IMG/VR virus record: IMGVR_UViG_3300025413_000002 | Coordinates: 1-64,000 of that record | Reading direction: 5' to 3' (one strand) | Source of the DNA: a virus | DNA: 64,000 bases | Part shown: positions 9,527-17,374 of the stretch, in pieces | Layout: every line of letters starts with the position of its first letter | How positions within the stretch are numbered: the first letter of the stretch is position 1 | Position numbers and translations under genes: made by a program | The notes under the pieces: model-generated | What the model was told of the DNA's origin: nothing | What the model saw: the letters and a program-made list of their open reading frames with translations, nothing else | The model's database searches: none

Positions 9527-9554
9527 AACCCCGCTCAAAAGGCGGGGTTTTTTC
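9527..9554 (+). terminator. Rho-independent terminator after the capsid gene
   Basis: Stem AACCCCGC/GCGGGGTT with a short CAAAA-type loop, directly followed by a T-run. It begins 18 bases after the capsid stop and would end the head transcript. Confidence 0.9.
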
Positions 9555-9567
9555 TTTATAAAATATG

Positions 9568-9594
9568 TTGCTTTTTTCAAAAAAGATGTATACT
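9568..9594 (+). promoter_or_regulatory. Possible sigma70 promoter
   Basis: TTGCTT at 9568-9573 and TATACT at 9589-9594, separated by 15 bases. It follows a terminator and precedes an 88-base leader of the next virion gene. The short spacer makes the call tentative. Confidence 0.35.
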
Positions 9595-9595
9595 C

Positions 9596-9618
9596 ACGGT
9601 AACTGGGTGATTTACCGT
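9596..9618 (+). promoter_or_regulatory. Inverted repeat at the presumed transcript start
   Basis: Perfect 7-bp arms ACGGTAA and TTACCGT around a 9-base loop, immediately downstream of the candidate -10 box. It could be an operator over the start site or a 5' hairpin in the mRNA. A partly matching TACGGTTAA lies further down the leader. Confidence 0.4.
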
Positions 9619-9681
9619 ACTTGACTGCCCCAGCAGACGATGCAACGATTTGTACGGTTAACTTTTGCATAAGGAAATATT

Positions 9682-10359
9682 ATGTCTCGCGCAACATTTG
9701 AAGGCCCAATCCTATCGGGCAACAACCGTTTTGGCCCATTACGTAACGTAGGTTATGACCGTTTAACACAGTATGCTGGTTTAGATTTTTCTAATACCAC
9801 TGCTAATACAGCTAACTATAGTGGTGCTTCTACCCAGTTTGTTGTTTCTAACACAATCCCTAACGGAAACGGTGTTGTTTATAGCCCATCCGCTACTGTT
9901 TACCCACCTGTAGCAGCGACTCCAACAGCTGACTCAGCAACTGCTATTTATCGTGGTGTAGTGTTCTATTTACCAATTAATAGCCGTATTACTGCTATTG
10001 ACTTTGATATTGGTGTTTTCCCTACCCTAGCTTCCGGCACATTGACTTCTGTTCAATTATTGGTAGGTAATGCTTTTAACGGTGCACAATACGCACAGTC
10101 AGCTGCTCTTACTTCTGGTACTGGTCGTCAGACTGTTTCTTACAGCGGTACTCAATTGGCTAACTGCCAAGCAACTTCTGCTGATATTACTAACGGCCAA
10201 CAACCAAGCACATTGTCACAAGTTGTTTGCACTTTAGCTGTAGTTGGTACAACTATGACTACTTTGGCTACTGGCAAGTTCTATATTACTGTAAGCTATA
10301 CACAAGCTGACCCACAAATTGGTTCTGCAACTGCTTACCCATATGGTAACTTTGACTAA
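9682..10359 (+). CDS. Virion structural protein
   Basis: 225-aa beta-rich, Thr/Ser/Asn/Gly-rich protein with only scattered charges, typical of a structural component. A hydrophobic segment around YRGVVFYLPINSRITAIDFD and a repeated Thr/Ala pattern suggest a jelly-roll or Ig-like domain. It is set off by a terminator upstream and another downstream, so it may be a single-gene unit. The short leader and SD AAGGAA support the ATG. No family recognised. Confidence 0.65.
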   Translation: MSRATFEGPILSGNNRFGPLRNVGYDRLTQYAGLDFSNTTANTANYSGASTQFVVSNTIPNGNGVVYSPSATVYPPVAATPTADSATAIYRGVVFYLPINSRITAIDFDIGVFPTLASGTLTSVQLLVGNAFNGAQYAQSAALTSGTGRQTVSYSGTQLANCQATSADITNGQQPSTLSQVVCTLAVVGTTMTTLATGKFYITVSYTQADPQIGSATAYPYGNFD

Positions 10360-10368
10360 TTAATCCCG

Positions 10369-10389
10369 GGGGACTTCGGTCCCCTTTTT
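10369..10389 (+). terminator. Rho-independent terminator with TTCG loop
   Basis: GGGGAC-TTCG-GTCCCC followed by TTTTTA, ten bases after the stop of the preceding virion gene. The UUCG tetraloop makes the hairpin very stable. Confidence 0.9.
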
Positions 10390-10408
10390 AAAATTTAGGA
10401 GATTAATT

Positions 10409-10918
10409 ATGACAATGCAATATGACGTAAAATCGGCCCATTTTAGTGGTAATGGTTTTGCTGTAAATGGTCGTGTACGCCTTAAAAACTTAATTTACTT
10501 AGGTACTGGTACAGCCGGCGGTATTGACGTATTTGATACCAGCACAGCCCCAGTTAGTGCTACTTATGGGCGTTCAGGTTCTACAATTACAGTAACTTCA
10601 ACAGCCCACGGGTTAACAACAGGGCAGTATGTAGGTATTACTTATAACCCAGCTAGCGGCGTATCCTCAGTTGCAGGTAACTACCCAATTACTGTTGTAG
10701 ATGCTAATACTTTTACAATTACTGATATTAACTCTGGCACAATTGCTACTGGTACTGTTTGCGTATATTCTGGAACCGGTCGTTGGATGGCTGGATATAA
10801 TACAGGCACTGCAGTTCAGCCATTCCAAGTTATTTTTTCTGGCGAAGGCGTGTTAGCGCGAAACGGTCTTTACGTAGTTCAAACTAACATTAACTTCCAG
10901 ACTATTCAGTATGGCTAA
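10409..10918 (+). CDS. Virion protein with an FCCH-like beta domain
   Basis: 169 aa. Residues about 55-115 contain TITVTSTAHGLTTGQYVGI and, later, DANTFTITDINSG, the pattern of the small beta domain that databases often label E1-FCCH and that is common in phage tail proteins. The remainder is beta-rich. The same module recurs inside the nozzle-like protein at 26860-28845. It is probably a head-tail or tail-surface component. Confidence 0.65.
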   Translation: MTMQYDVKSAHFSGNGFAVNGRVRLKNLIYLGTGTAGGIDVFDTSTAPVSATYGRSGSTITVTSTAHGLTTGQYVGITYNPASGVSSVAGNYPITVVDANTFTITDINSGTIATGTVCVYSGTGRWMAGYNTGTAVQPFQVIFSGEGVLARNGLYVVQTNINFQTIQYG

Positions 10919-11168
10919 AAAGACTCCATCTCTCGCAGTGGGTCGTGGTGAGAAACTCCCAGTCTCGAAAGGGGCTGGTCTTACCGCTAAAGGGCGCGCT
11001 AAGTATAATGCTGCTACGGGTAGTAATTTAAAAGCCCCACAACCTGAAGGCGGGCCACGCAAGAAGTCTTTTTGCGCCCGTATGTCTGGTATGCCGGGTC
11101 CGATGAAAGATGAAAACGGCAAGCCTACAAGGAAGGCCGCTAGTTTAAAACGGTGGAAATGCTCATGA
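10911..11168 (+). CDS. Small basic phage protein (DUF6321-like)
   Basis: 85 aa, strongly basic, with KGAGLTAKGRAKYNAATGSN and a KKSFCARMSGMPGPMKD motif; this combination recurs in small proteins of environmental phages that I believe are grouped as DUF6321. Function unknown. It overlaps the preceding gene by 8 bases and is the first of a run of tiny basic genes. Confidence 0.7.
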   Translation: MAKKTPSLAVGRGEKLPVSKGAGLTAKGRAKYNAATGSNLKAPQPEGGPRKKSFCARMSGMPGPMKDENGKPTRKAASLKRWKCS

Positions 11169-11410
11169 ACGATATTGACCCAATTTCAACGGCTAGAGAA
11201 CTGGCTACCCATGCTAACGACATTTCACATTTGCAAGAAGACATGGATAAAATGGTTAAGGAAATGCAGGAAATTAAAACTGCAATTCAGTCAATTGAAA
11301 AGACCTTGGCTACTGCTCATGGTGGATGGAAAATGTTTTTAGGTATTGGCGGCGCATTTGCTATGATTGGTGCGGCATTGGGTTGGATTATTGAAAAGGC
11401 TTTAAAGTAA
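11165..11410 (+). CDS. XhlA-like coiled coil plus membrane helix protein
   Basis: 81 aa from the ATG at 11165, which has a GGTGG ribosome site at good spacing; the upstream in-frame GTG and ATG are less suitable. An N-terminal coiled coil of about 50 residues is followed by one transmembrane helix with GIGGAFAMIGAALGWII. This layout matches the haemolysin XhlA type of phage membrane proteins, so a role in lysis or at the membrane is possible. A better holin candidate lies at 25630. Confidence 0.65.
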   Translation: MNDIDPISTARELATHANDISHLQEDMDKMVKEMQEIKTAIQSIEKTLATAHGGWKMFLGIGGAFAMIGAALGWIIEKALK

Positions 11411-11913
11411 TGCCAAGTAAATCTCAAGCACAACACAACTTTATGGAAATGGTTGCGCATAACCCCAAGATGGCTAAAAAAGTTGGCGTTCCCCAGTCTG
11501 TAGGTAAAGACTTTGCTGCCGCAGATAAAGGTAAGAAGTTTGCAGAAGGTGGCATGCCACAAGATATTAACAAACAAAAGACTCACCATACTTCTGGTGG
11601 AGTTCCCAATTTTAGTATTAAGAAATATGCAGGATTAAAAGGAGGCGGTATGGCCAAAGATATAGAATCAAAAGCAGAAATGCGCAAAGAAATGGCAGAA
11701 GACAAAAAGCAAGACGTCGCCATGATTAAGAAAGCTTTTAAAGAGCATGATGCTCAAGAACACAAAGGTGGTAAGGGTACTAAGATTACCCTTAAAAAAG
11801 GCGGTTCTATTAAAGAAGCTGCTATTGGCTCTGCTAAAATGGGTTCAGTAAAAACCAGTTCCAACCGCGATGGGATTGCTCAGCGTGGCCGTACTAAAGG
11901 TAAAGTCTGTTAA
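11410..11913 (+). CDS. Basic hypothetical protein with FAEGG motif
   Basis: 167 aa, Lys/Gly/Met-rich, with an N-terminal MPSKSQAQHNFMEMVAHNP segment seen in many small phage proteins, then KKFAEGGM and LKGGGMAKDI. Probably disordered except for short helices. The FA-x-GG element also occurs several times in the large ejection-region proteins at 30037 and 32027. Start overlaps the previous stop (TAATG). Function unknown; virion association is inferred. Confidence 0.65.
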   Translation: MPSKSQAQHNFMEMVAHNPKMAKKVGVPQSVGKDFAAADKGKKFAEGGMPQDINKQKTHHTSGGVPNFSIKKYAGLKGGGMAKDIESKAEMRKEMAEDKKQDVAMIKKAFKEHDAQEHKGGKGTKITLKKGGSIKEAAIGSAKMGSVKTSSNRDGIAQRGRTKGKVC

Positions 11914-11929
11914 TTAAGGAGAAGTAAAA

Positions 11930-12148
11930 ATGACTATTAAAGAACAAGCAATGGGTCCAGCAGGTATGGATGCAGATGTAGAAAAGTTTCCACAATTTGA
12001 AGCACACGATGCTGCAATGAAAAAACATGCTGGCGCACATAAGCCACAGCATGAAATGATTGCTGAACACAAAGCTGGTCATATGGCTCACCACGAAGCA
12101 GTTGCTAAGATGTGCGGCGGCGGTATGGCTAAAGCTAAGAAGAAGTAA
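11930..12148 (+). CDS. Small His/Lys-rich protein
   Basis: 72 aa with a middle part rich in His and Met (AAMKKHAGAHKPQHEMIAEH) and a MAKAKKK tail. SD AAGGAG. The His density could bind metal, but nothing else supports a function. Confidence 0.65.
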   Translation: MTIKEQAMGPAGMDADVEKFPQFEAHDAAMKKHAGAHKPQHEMIAEHKAGHMAHHEAVAKMCGGGMAKAKKK

Positions 12149-12150
12149 TC

Positions 12151-12417
12151 ATGGGCGAATTCTCTAAAGAAGAGCTATCTAAGATTAAGGTTAAGGAAGC
12201 CGATTGGAAAGCTAAAGCCGATGCTAAAGCAGCTGTTAAAGATGCTGCTCTAGTAAATAAGGTTAGAAGCGCCATGGGTATGAACCAACCAGCTCCAGCT
12301 CCAGCTCCAGCACCTGTAGATACTATGGGTAATGTTGCGGGCGCAGCCACAGGCATGAAAAAGGGTGGTAAAGTCGCTGGCAAATTAGCTACTCGTGGAT
12401 ACGGTATTTCAAAATGA
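12151..12417 (+). CDS. Small basic Ala/Pro-rich protein
   Basis: 88 aa: a charged helical N-terminus, an Ala-Pro repeat linker of six AP units near residues 50-58, and a GMKKGGKVAGKL tail. The tail motif is shared in style with other tiny proteins of this run. Function unknown. Confidence 0.65.
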   Translation: MGEFSKEELSKIKVKEADWKAKADAKAAVKDAALVNKVRSAMGMNQPAPAPAPAPVDTMGNVAGAATGMKKGGKVAGKLATRGYGISK

Positions 12418-12641
12418 AGTCCTCTAGGGGTATGGGCGCAGTGCGCCCCAGTAAACTTCCAAAGGCTTCTGAGTCTGCTGTATTAGCCAAAGGTGGTAAA
12501 ATTGGGCTATATGAGAATATTCATAAAAAACAAGCACGTATTGCAGCTGGCTCTGGTGAAAAGATGCGTAAGCCTGGGTCTAAGGGTGCGCCTACTAAAG
12601 CGGACTTTGTTAAATCTGCTAAAACTGCAAGGAAAAAATAA
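12414..12641 (+). CDS. Small basic hypothetical protein
   Basis: 75 aa, overlapping the gene before it (ATGA) and the gene after it by one base. Contains KSSRGMGAVRPSKLP at the N-terminus and a Lys-rich C-terminus. Homologous-looking small proteins occur in other environmental phages; no known role. Confidence 0.65.
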   Translation: MKSSRGMGAVRPSKLPKASESAVLAKGGKIGLYENIHKKQARIAAGSGEKMRKPGSKGAPTKADFVKSAKTARKK

Positions 12642-12820
12642 TGGCTACTAAGAATTGGATTGCTGGCGCTATTAAGAAGCCAGGCGCACTACGTAAAGAA
12701 TTAGGTGCTAAAGAAGGTAAGACTATTCCAGCTAAGAAGTTAGCTGCAGCCGCTAAGAAGCCTGGTAAAATAGGCCAACGAGCACGTCTTGCTGAAACCC
12801 TAAAAGGAATGAAAAAGTGA
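12641..12820 (+). CDS. Very small basic protein (59 aa)
   Basis: ATG GCT ACT reads through 59 codons to TGA at 12818-12820, filling the gap between two overlapping genes. The product has the GAIKKPGALRKELGAKEGK and KKPGKIGQRARLAETL segments, two basic helices separated by Pro-Gly. The overlap on both sides and continuous coding strongly support it. Confidence 0.7.
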   Translation: MATKNWIAGAIKKPGALRKELGAKEGKTIPAKKLAAAAKKPGKIGQRARLAETLKGMKK

Positions 12821-13035
12821 TTAAAAAATTCTTAACATGGGTATTAGATTTATTTAAAAAGCCACAAGAGGAAATCAACCCTTGTACTGAAGTTTGGCCT
12901 TTTCCAGTACCAGCAGAAAAGAAGAAACCAGTATTAAAGAAAGCCACAACCCGTAAGGCTAAACCAGCAGCAAAAAAACCGGCAGTTGTTGCTAAAACTG
13001 CTGCTAAAAAGACCGCTAAAAAGAAAGTGAAGTAA
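12817..13035 (+). CDS. Amphipathic helix plus histone H1-like tail protein
   Basis: 72 aa from a GTG overlapping the previous stop. The first 14 residues (MIKKFLTWVLDLFK) form an amphipathic helix; after a short linker with NPCTEVWPFPVP, the last 40 residues are Lys/Ala/Pro repeats like the C-terminal tail of histone H1. The tail should bind DNA and the helix a membrane or partner protein. Function not known. Confidence 0.65.
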   Translation: MIKKFLTWVLDLFKKPQEEINPCTEVWPFPVPAEKKKPVLKKATTRKAKPAAKKPAVVAKTAAKKTAKKKVK

Positions 13036-13802
13036 TGACTACTTCTGGTACCTCGTCATTTAATCTAGATTTATCTGAGATAGTCGAAGAAGCTTTTGAG
13101 CGTTGTGGCTCAGAGCTTCGTACTGGTTATGACTTGCGTACTGCACGCCGTTCTTTAAACCTACTTACTATTGAGTGGGCAAACCGTGGCATTAACCTAT
13201 GGACCATTGAACAGGGTGTAATACCCATGATTCAGGGAGTAAACACATATGATTTACCCATTGACACAATTGACTTATTGGAACACCAAATCCGTACAAA
13301 CGCTGGTCAGCAAAATAATCAGACCGATATCACCATCAGTCGCATCAGTGTATCTACCTACTCTACAATTCCTAATAAGCTAGCCCAAGGGCGCCCTATT
13401 CAAGTTTGGATTAACCGCCAAAGCGGTGCACAATATCCATTACCAGGACCTAATGGCACAGACCCAGTTACAGGTATTGATGCCCCTAAAATTGTTGTTT
13501 GGCCAACACCAGACCAAGGCACTGCTCAAGTCCCTTATTATCAATTTGTTTATTGGCGTATGCGCCGTATTCAAGATGCAGGTGGTGGTGTGAATACCCA
13601 AGACATCCCTTTCCGCTTTGTTAATTGCATGGTAGCAGGCTTAGCTTGGTATTTGGCAGCTAAGATACCAACGGTTACTATGGACCGTGCACAAGCCCTA
13701 AAAGCTGAATATGAGCAACAGTTCCAATTGGCAGCAGAAGAGGATAGAGAAAAGGCGCCGATTAGGTTTATCCCTCGTCAGACTTATTTAGGTAACGGCT
13801 AA
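13035..13802 (+). CDS. Head-tail adaptor, P22 gp4-like
   Basis: 255-aa protein with an N-terminal helical part (EIVEEAFERCGSELRTGYDL followed by RRSLNLLTIEWANRG) characteristic of the gp4-type tail accessory factor that docks onto the portal. The middle carries beta structure (IQVWINRQ, KIVVWPTPD) and the C-terminus a helix that would insert between subunits. Length is longer than P22 gp4 (166 aa). Located ahead of other tail genes, as expected. Confidence 0.75.
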   Translation: MTTSGTSSFNLDLSEIVEEAFERCGSELRTGYDLRTARRSLNLLTIEWANRGINLWTIEQGVIPMIQGVNTYDLPIDTIDLLEHQIRTNAGQQNNQTDITISRISVSTYSTIPNKLAQGRPIQVWINRQSGAQYPLPGPNGTDPVTGIDAPKIVVWPTPDQGTAQVPYYQFVYWRMRRIQDAGGGVNTQDIPFRFVNCMVAGLAWYLAAKIPTVTMDRAQALKAEYEQQFQLAAEEDREKAPIRFIPRQTYLGNG

Positions 13803-14218
13803 TGACTACGATGTTCGCCTCCGGGCGTTTTGCCATTGCTGAATGCGATAGATGTGGCTTTAGATTTAAGCTTAAGCAGTTGAAAAAACTGACTATTAAG
13901 ACTAAGAATGTTAGTATAAAAGTATGCTCCGAGTGTTGGGAAATGGACCAGCCTCAGTTACAATTAGGGATGTACCCCGTGAACGACCCACAGGCTGTAC
14001 GGGAACCAAGACGAGATAATAGTTATTATCAATCTGGTAATACTGGTTTAGATGTATTTGTTAATGGTGGTATAGGTGTTTTAGCCAATGGTACGCCTAG
14101 CGGTGGTAGTAGGGTAATTCAATGGTCTTGGAATCCTGTTGGGCAATCTTATGACTATGGGGAAACCCCAAATAGCTTAGTAGCAGTAACTGCGGTAGGG
14201 CAGGTAACAATTAATTAA
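13802..14218 (+). CDS. Zinc-ribbon virion protein
   Basis: 138 aa. Residues 15-45 hold CDRCGF and CSECWE, a two-knuckle zinc ribbon; the C-terminal half is Gly/Asn-rich beta structure ending near SRVIQWSWNPVGQ. It is translationally coupled (TAATG) to the adaptor gene. Similar zinc-ribbon proteins follow the adaptor gene in related podoviruses. Precise role unknown. Confidence 0.65.
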   Translation: MTTMFASGRFAIAECDRCGFRFKLKQLKKLTIKTKNVSIKVCSECWEMDQPQLQLGMYPVNDPQAVREPRRDNSYYQSGNTGLDVFVNGGIGVLANGTPSGGSRVIQWSWNPVGQSYDYGETPNSLVAVTAVGQVTIN

Positions 14219-14231
14219 TTAGGAGTAGGAC

Positions 14232-14429
14232 ATGGCAAGAGGCGATGGTATTGCAAAAAAGGGACACACAGTAGGTAAAAACCTAGGTGATGATGGCCCA
14301 TCCGCAAAAATTATGAAAGCAAAGAAAAGTCTTGGCGTATCTAATGAAGAACGCAAAGCTGACGGTATGAACCGTGCTAAGCTAGTTAATCAGTTTGGTT
14401 CTACTGGCCTAAAAGGTAAAGGACGTTAA
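14232..14429 (+). CDS. Small basic hypothetical protein
   Basis: 65 aa with GDGIAKKGHTVGKNLGDDGP and a Lys/Gly-rich end. SD TAGGAG upstream. Resembles the other tiny basic proteins between 10.9 and 13.0 kb. Function unknown. Confidence 0.65.
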   Translation: MARGDGIAKKGHTVGKNLGDDGPSAKIMKAKKSLGVSNEERKADGMNRAKLVNQFGSTGLKGKGR

Positions 14430-14431
14430 TC

Positions 14432-14728
14432 ATGGTTGCTCAAGTTAAACCTACAAAAAAGAACAGCCCTGCTGTTAAAGTTGGTAGAAACCCTGATAAT
14501 TTGCCAGCAGATAGCTATGCTAAACCTCATACAATGAGCGGTAAAGCCGTTGGTAATCAGTTACCTGCTATATCTACAAAATCTGGTAAAGACTTTATGA
14601 ATGAGTCTAATATTTCTGTTGGTAATGTAAGCAAAGGTAATTACCCTGCTGAAAAAACTACAGGTGTTGAAACTCGCGGTAATGGCGCAGCTACTAAAGG
14701 CCGCAAAGCATATGGTCCTTTGGCCTAA
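14432..14728 (+). CDS. Small basic hypothetical protein
   Basis: 98 aa, Lys/Asn/Gly-rich and probably largely disordered, ending RGNGAATKGRKAYGPLA. Two bases separate it from the gene before it. No recognised family. Confidence 0.6.
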   Translation: MVAQVKPTKKNSPAVKVGRNPDNLPADSYAKPHTMSGKAVGNQLPAISTKSGKDFMNESNISVGNVSKGNYPAEKTTGVETRGNGAATKGRKAYGPLA

Positions 14729-14740
14729 GGGTAAACCCGA

Positions 14741-15688
14741 ATGAACTATGTCCAGCTGTATCAAGCTATACAAGACTATAGTGAGAATACTGAACCGCTA
14801 TTTGTAACAAATATCCCACGCTTTGTTCAAGAGGCAGAAGATAGGATTTACAACAGTGTTCAGATTCCATCGCTTCGTAAGAACGTTACAGGTAACTGCA
14901 GTGCGGGCAACCAATATTTGTCTTTACCAGCTGATTATCTATCTACCTATTCGATTGCCGTGGTTGATTCTGGTGGTAACTATAACTACCTACTTAACAA
15001 AGATGTTAACTTTCTACGAGAAGCCTATCCAGCTACAGTTTTAACTAACGGCTCTTATCAGGGTACTCCACAGTCTATTCCTAAGTATTATGCGCTATTT
15101 GGTAATCAATATGGCAATCTAGATGCCTTGTCTTTGATTATGGCTCCTACACCTGATTCAAGCTACCCAGTAGAGATGCATTATTTTTATTATCCAGTTT
15201 CTATAGTTCAAGGCGTAATTGCTACAGTTACGATAGCTAACGCAGGTTCTGGATATACTAACGGCAACTACCAAGATATTGCCTTGACTGGTGGAAATGG
15301 GGTTGATGCTACAGCTACAATTACTGTTTCTGGTGGTGTTGTTACTTCTGTAGTTCTGGGTAATGGCGGTAGCTTTTATATTGCTGGAGACACCCTAAGC
15401 GCAGCTACTAGCGACCTTGGAGGGACTGGTTCAGGTCTTTCTATTAATGTAGCCACTGTAAATAACCCCAATGGTGTTAGCTGGCTTGGCGATAATTATG
15501 ATGCCGTTCTGCTGTATGGTTCTCTACGTGAAGCTATTTTGTTCATGAAGGGTGAACAGGATATGGTTAGCTATTACGAGAAGATGTACGCAGAAGCTCT
15601 TGCGCAGCTTAAACGTCTTGGTGATTCGTTAGAAAGAAATGACGCATACCGTAAAGGCCAGACCAGTTTGCCTTATAATCAAGCATGA
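14741..15688 (+). CDS. Tail connector protein with an inserted beta domain
   Basis: 315 aa. The outer parts (residues 1-155 and 245-315) form one conserved connector-type protein: NYVQLYQAIQDYSENTEP at the start and YGSLREAILFMKGEQDM plus SYYEKMYAEAL near the end. Between them, residues about 158-241 are a Gly/Thr/Val-rich beta module (GSGYTNGNY, GGVVTSVVLGNGGSFYIAGD) that is common as an add-on in phage structural proteins. It is therefore likely a head-tail connector carrying a surface domain. Confidence 0.7.
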   Translation: MNYVQLYQAIQDYSENTEPLFVTNIPRFVQEAEDRIYNSVQIPSLRKNVTGNCSAGNQYLSLPADYLSTYSIAVVDSGGNYNYLLNKDVNFLREAYPATVLTNGSYQGTPQSIPKYYALFGNQYGNLDALSLIMAPTPDSSYPVEMHYFYYPVSIVQGVIATVTIANAGSGYTNGNYQDIALTGGNGVDATATITVSGGVVTSVVLGNGGSFYIAGDTLSAATSDLGGTGSGLSINVATVNNPNGVSWLGDNYDAVLLYGSLREAILFMKGEQDMVSYYEKMYAEALAQLKRLGDSLERNDAYRKGQTSLPYNQA

Positions 15689-16314
15689 TAAAAATTAATA
15701 GACAAGAAGCTAAAAAACAAGGGTTGCCTACTTGTTATGGTTCAGTGTGTCTTAAACATCCAGAATTAGAAGGGTTACGTAGGGTATCTGGTGCATGTAT
15801 AGAGTGTGCTCGTCTAGCATTAAAACAGCGTAGAGTAAATAAAAAAGATTTAATGCGGGTATATAGTAAAACTGCATACGAAAAACAAAAAGCTGACCCG
15901 GTATTGTGGGCAAAAAAACTAGCTGCTGATAAAGAGTACCGAAAGGCTAATAGGGAAAAAGTGTATGCTATGCAGGCAGAATGGAGCAAACGCAACCCTG
16001 AAAAAGTTAAAGCTACAGCAAAACGTAACCGCCAAAATAACAAAGCTATGCGGAACGCTAATACCGTTAAAAGAAGGCTTTCTAAGCTAAATAGAACCCC
16101 AGCATGGCTTACAGATATCGACTATGAGCGTATTCAAAACGAATACAAATTAGCCGTATTACTGACAAAAGTCGAGGGAGTACAATGGACGGTAGACCAT
16201 ATCATCCCACTACAAGGTGAATTAGTATCAGGGCTTCATGTGCCTAGTAATCTACAGGTTATGAGAGCTTCAGAAAATTACTCTAAACGTAATAAATTTG
16301 AGGTTACTCTATGA
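15685..16314 (+). CDS. HNH endonuclease, probable homing endonuclease
   Basis: 209 aa, overlapping the connector gene by 4 bases. The N-terminus has paired Cys (CYGSVC and CIEC), the middle is very basic and helical (KANREKVYAMQAEWSKRNPE) and the C-terminus carries the HNH core VDHIIPLQGELVSGLHVPSN then LQVM and NYSKRNKF. It splits two tail genes that would otherwise be adjacent. Confidence 0.85.
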   Translation: MIKINRQEAKKQGLPTCYGSVCLKHPELEGLRRVSGACIECARLALKQRRVNKKDLMRVYSKTAYEKQKADPVLWAKKLAADKEYRKANREKVYAMQAEWSKRNPEKVKATAKRNRQNNKAMRNANTVKRRLSKLNRTPAWLTDIDYERIQNEYKLAVLLTKVEGVQWTVDHIIPLQGELVSGLHVPSNLQVMRASENYSKRNKFEVTL

Positions 16315-16745
16315 TTTCTCAAGGCCAGTGCAATATATTTAAACAAAACTGCCTAAGCGGGTTGGAGAACTTTGCTGCTGGTACAAGCTATACCTATAAG
16401 ATTGCCCTTTATACATCCTTAGCTAATCTAACCCCAGATACCGTTGCTTATACTACTACAGGCGAGATTACTGGGTCTGGATACACTGCTGGCGGTAAAG
16501 TTTTGACTATTAGCCAAGTACCCACTTATGATGCTTCAAATGATACGGCTTATATTAATTTTTCTAACGTAATTTGGAACCCAGCTTCCTTTACTACTAG
16601 ATGCGCTTTAATATATAATTCAACTACTGGAGCGGCTGTAGCGGTGTTGGATTTTGGTTCAGATAAGACAAATACAGCAGCAGGTACTTTTACTGTGACT
16701 TTTCCAACAGCAACATCAACAACTTCTATTTTAAGGATATCTTAA
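16311..16745 (+). CDS. Tail structural protein
   Basis: 144 aa, beta-rich and Thr/Ala-rich, starting in the ATGA overlap with the HNH gene. It has segments such as YKIALYTSLANLTPDT and INFSNVIWNPASFT that I associate with small tail proteins preceding fibre genes. Role unproven. Confidence 0.65.
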   Translation: MISQGQCNIFKQNCLSGLENFAAGTSYTYKIALYTSLANLTPDTVAYTTTGEITGSGYTAGGKVLTISQVPTYDASNDTAYINFSNVIWNPASFTTRCALIYNSTTGAAVAVLDFGSDKTNTAAGTFTVTFPTATSTTSILRIS

Positions 16746-16746
16746 C

Positions 16747-17361
16747 ATGAGCATTGAACAATCAAACTTTGGTGACGCTTCTAGCGCATCAGTAACCCGT
16801 GGCACACAGCATGATGAGACTTTGGGAATCCAAGGTTGGTACGATGTTAAGTGCTACGATGCAGACGGCAATCTAAAATGGGAAGATAAAGCTCCTAACT
16901 TAGTTACCGCTGTAGGTAAGCAAGCATTATTTGACTACTACTTTGGTGCTACTGGCACTGCTGGTGGTACAGCTTCTGGCGCTAACTACTTAGGTCTTTG
17001 CGGTGGTACAGCTACTTACACAGCTGCTGACACTATGGCTTCCCATACTTGGACTGAAGTTGGTGGCACAAATGCTCCAGCGTACACAGGTAACCGTCAA
17101 TCAATTAACTGGACTGCAGCGACATCCTCTGGTACAACACCATCAAACGTGACTACCAAAACAGGCGGCGCTATTACTTTTGCTATGACTAGCTCTGGTA
17201 CAGTTAATGGCTGCTTTATTAACTCTGGCGCATCTGCTTCTGCTACTAAAGATACAACTACTGGCGTTTTGTATTCTGCTGGTAACTTTACTGGTGGCTC
17301 AAAAACTGTAGCAAACGGCGACTCTTTAGCAGTTACATACAGCACTACAGCTACTAGTTAA
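16747..17361 (+). CDS. Tail structural protein, fibre-associated
   Basis: 204 aa. A more charged N-terminus (QGWYDVKCYDADGNLKWEDK, NLVTAVGKQALFDYYFG) is followed by a Gly/Ser/Thr-rich beta region. Proteins with this N-terminal pattern are widespread among tail genes of environmental phages. It follows the previous gene after one base and leads into the fibre cassette. Confidence 0.65.
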   Translation: MSIEQSNFGDASSASVTRGTQHDETLGIQGWYDVKCYDADGNLKWEDKAPNLVTAVGKQALFDYYFGATGTAGGTASGANYLGLCGGTATYTAADTMASHTWTEVGGTNAPAYTGNRQSINWTAATSSGTTPSNVTTKTGGAITFAMTSSGTVNGCFINSGASASATKDTTTGVLYSAGNFTGGSKTVANGDSLAVTYSTTATS

Positions 17362-17374
17362 TTAGGAGCCTAAC

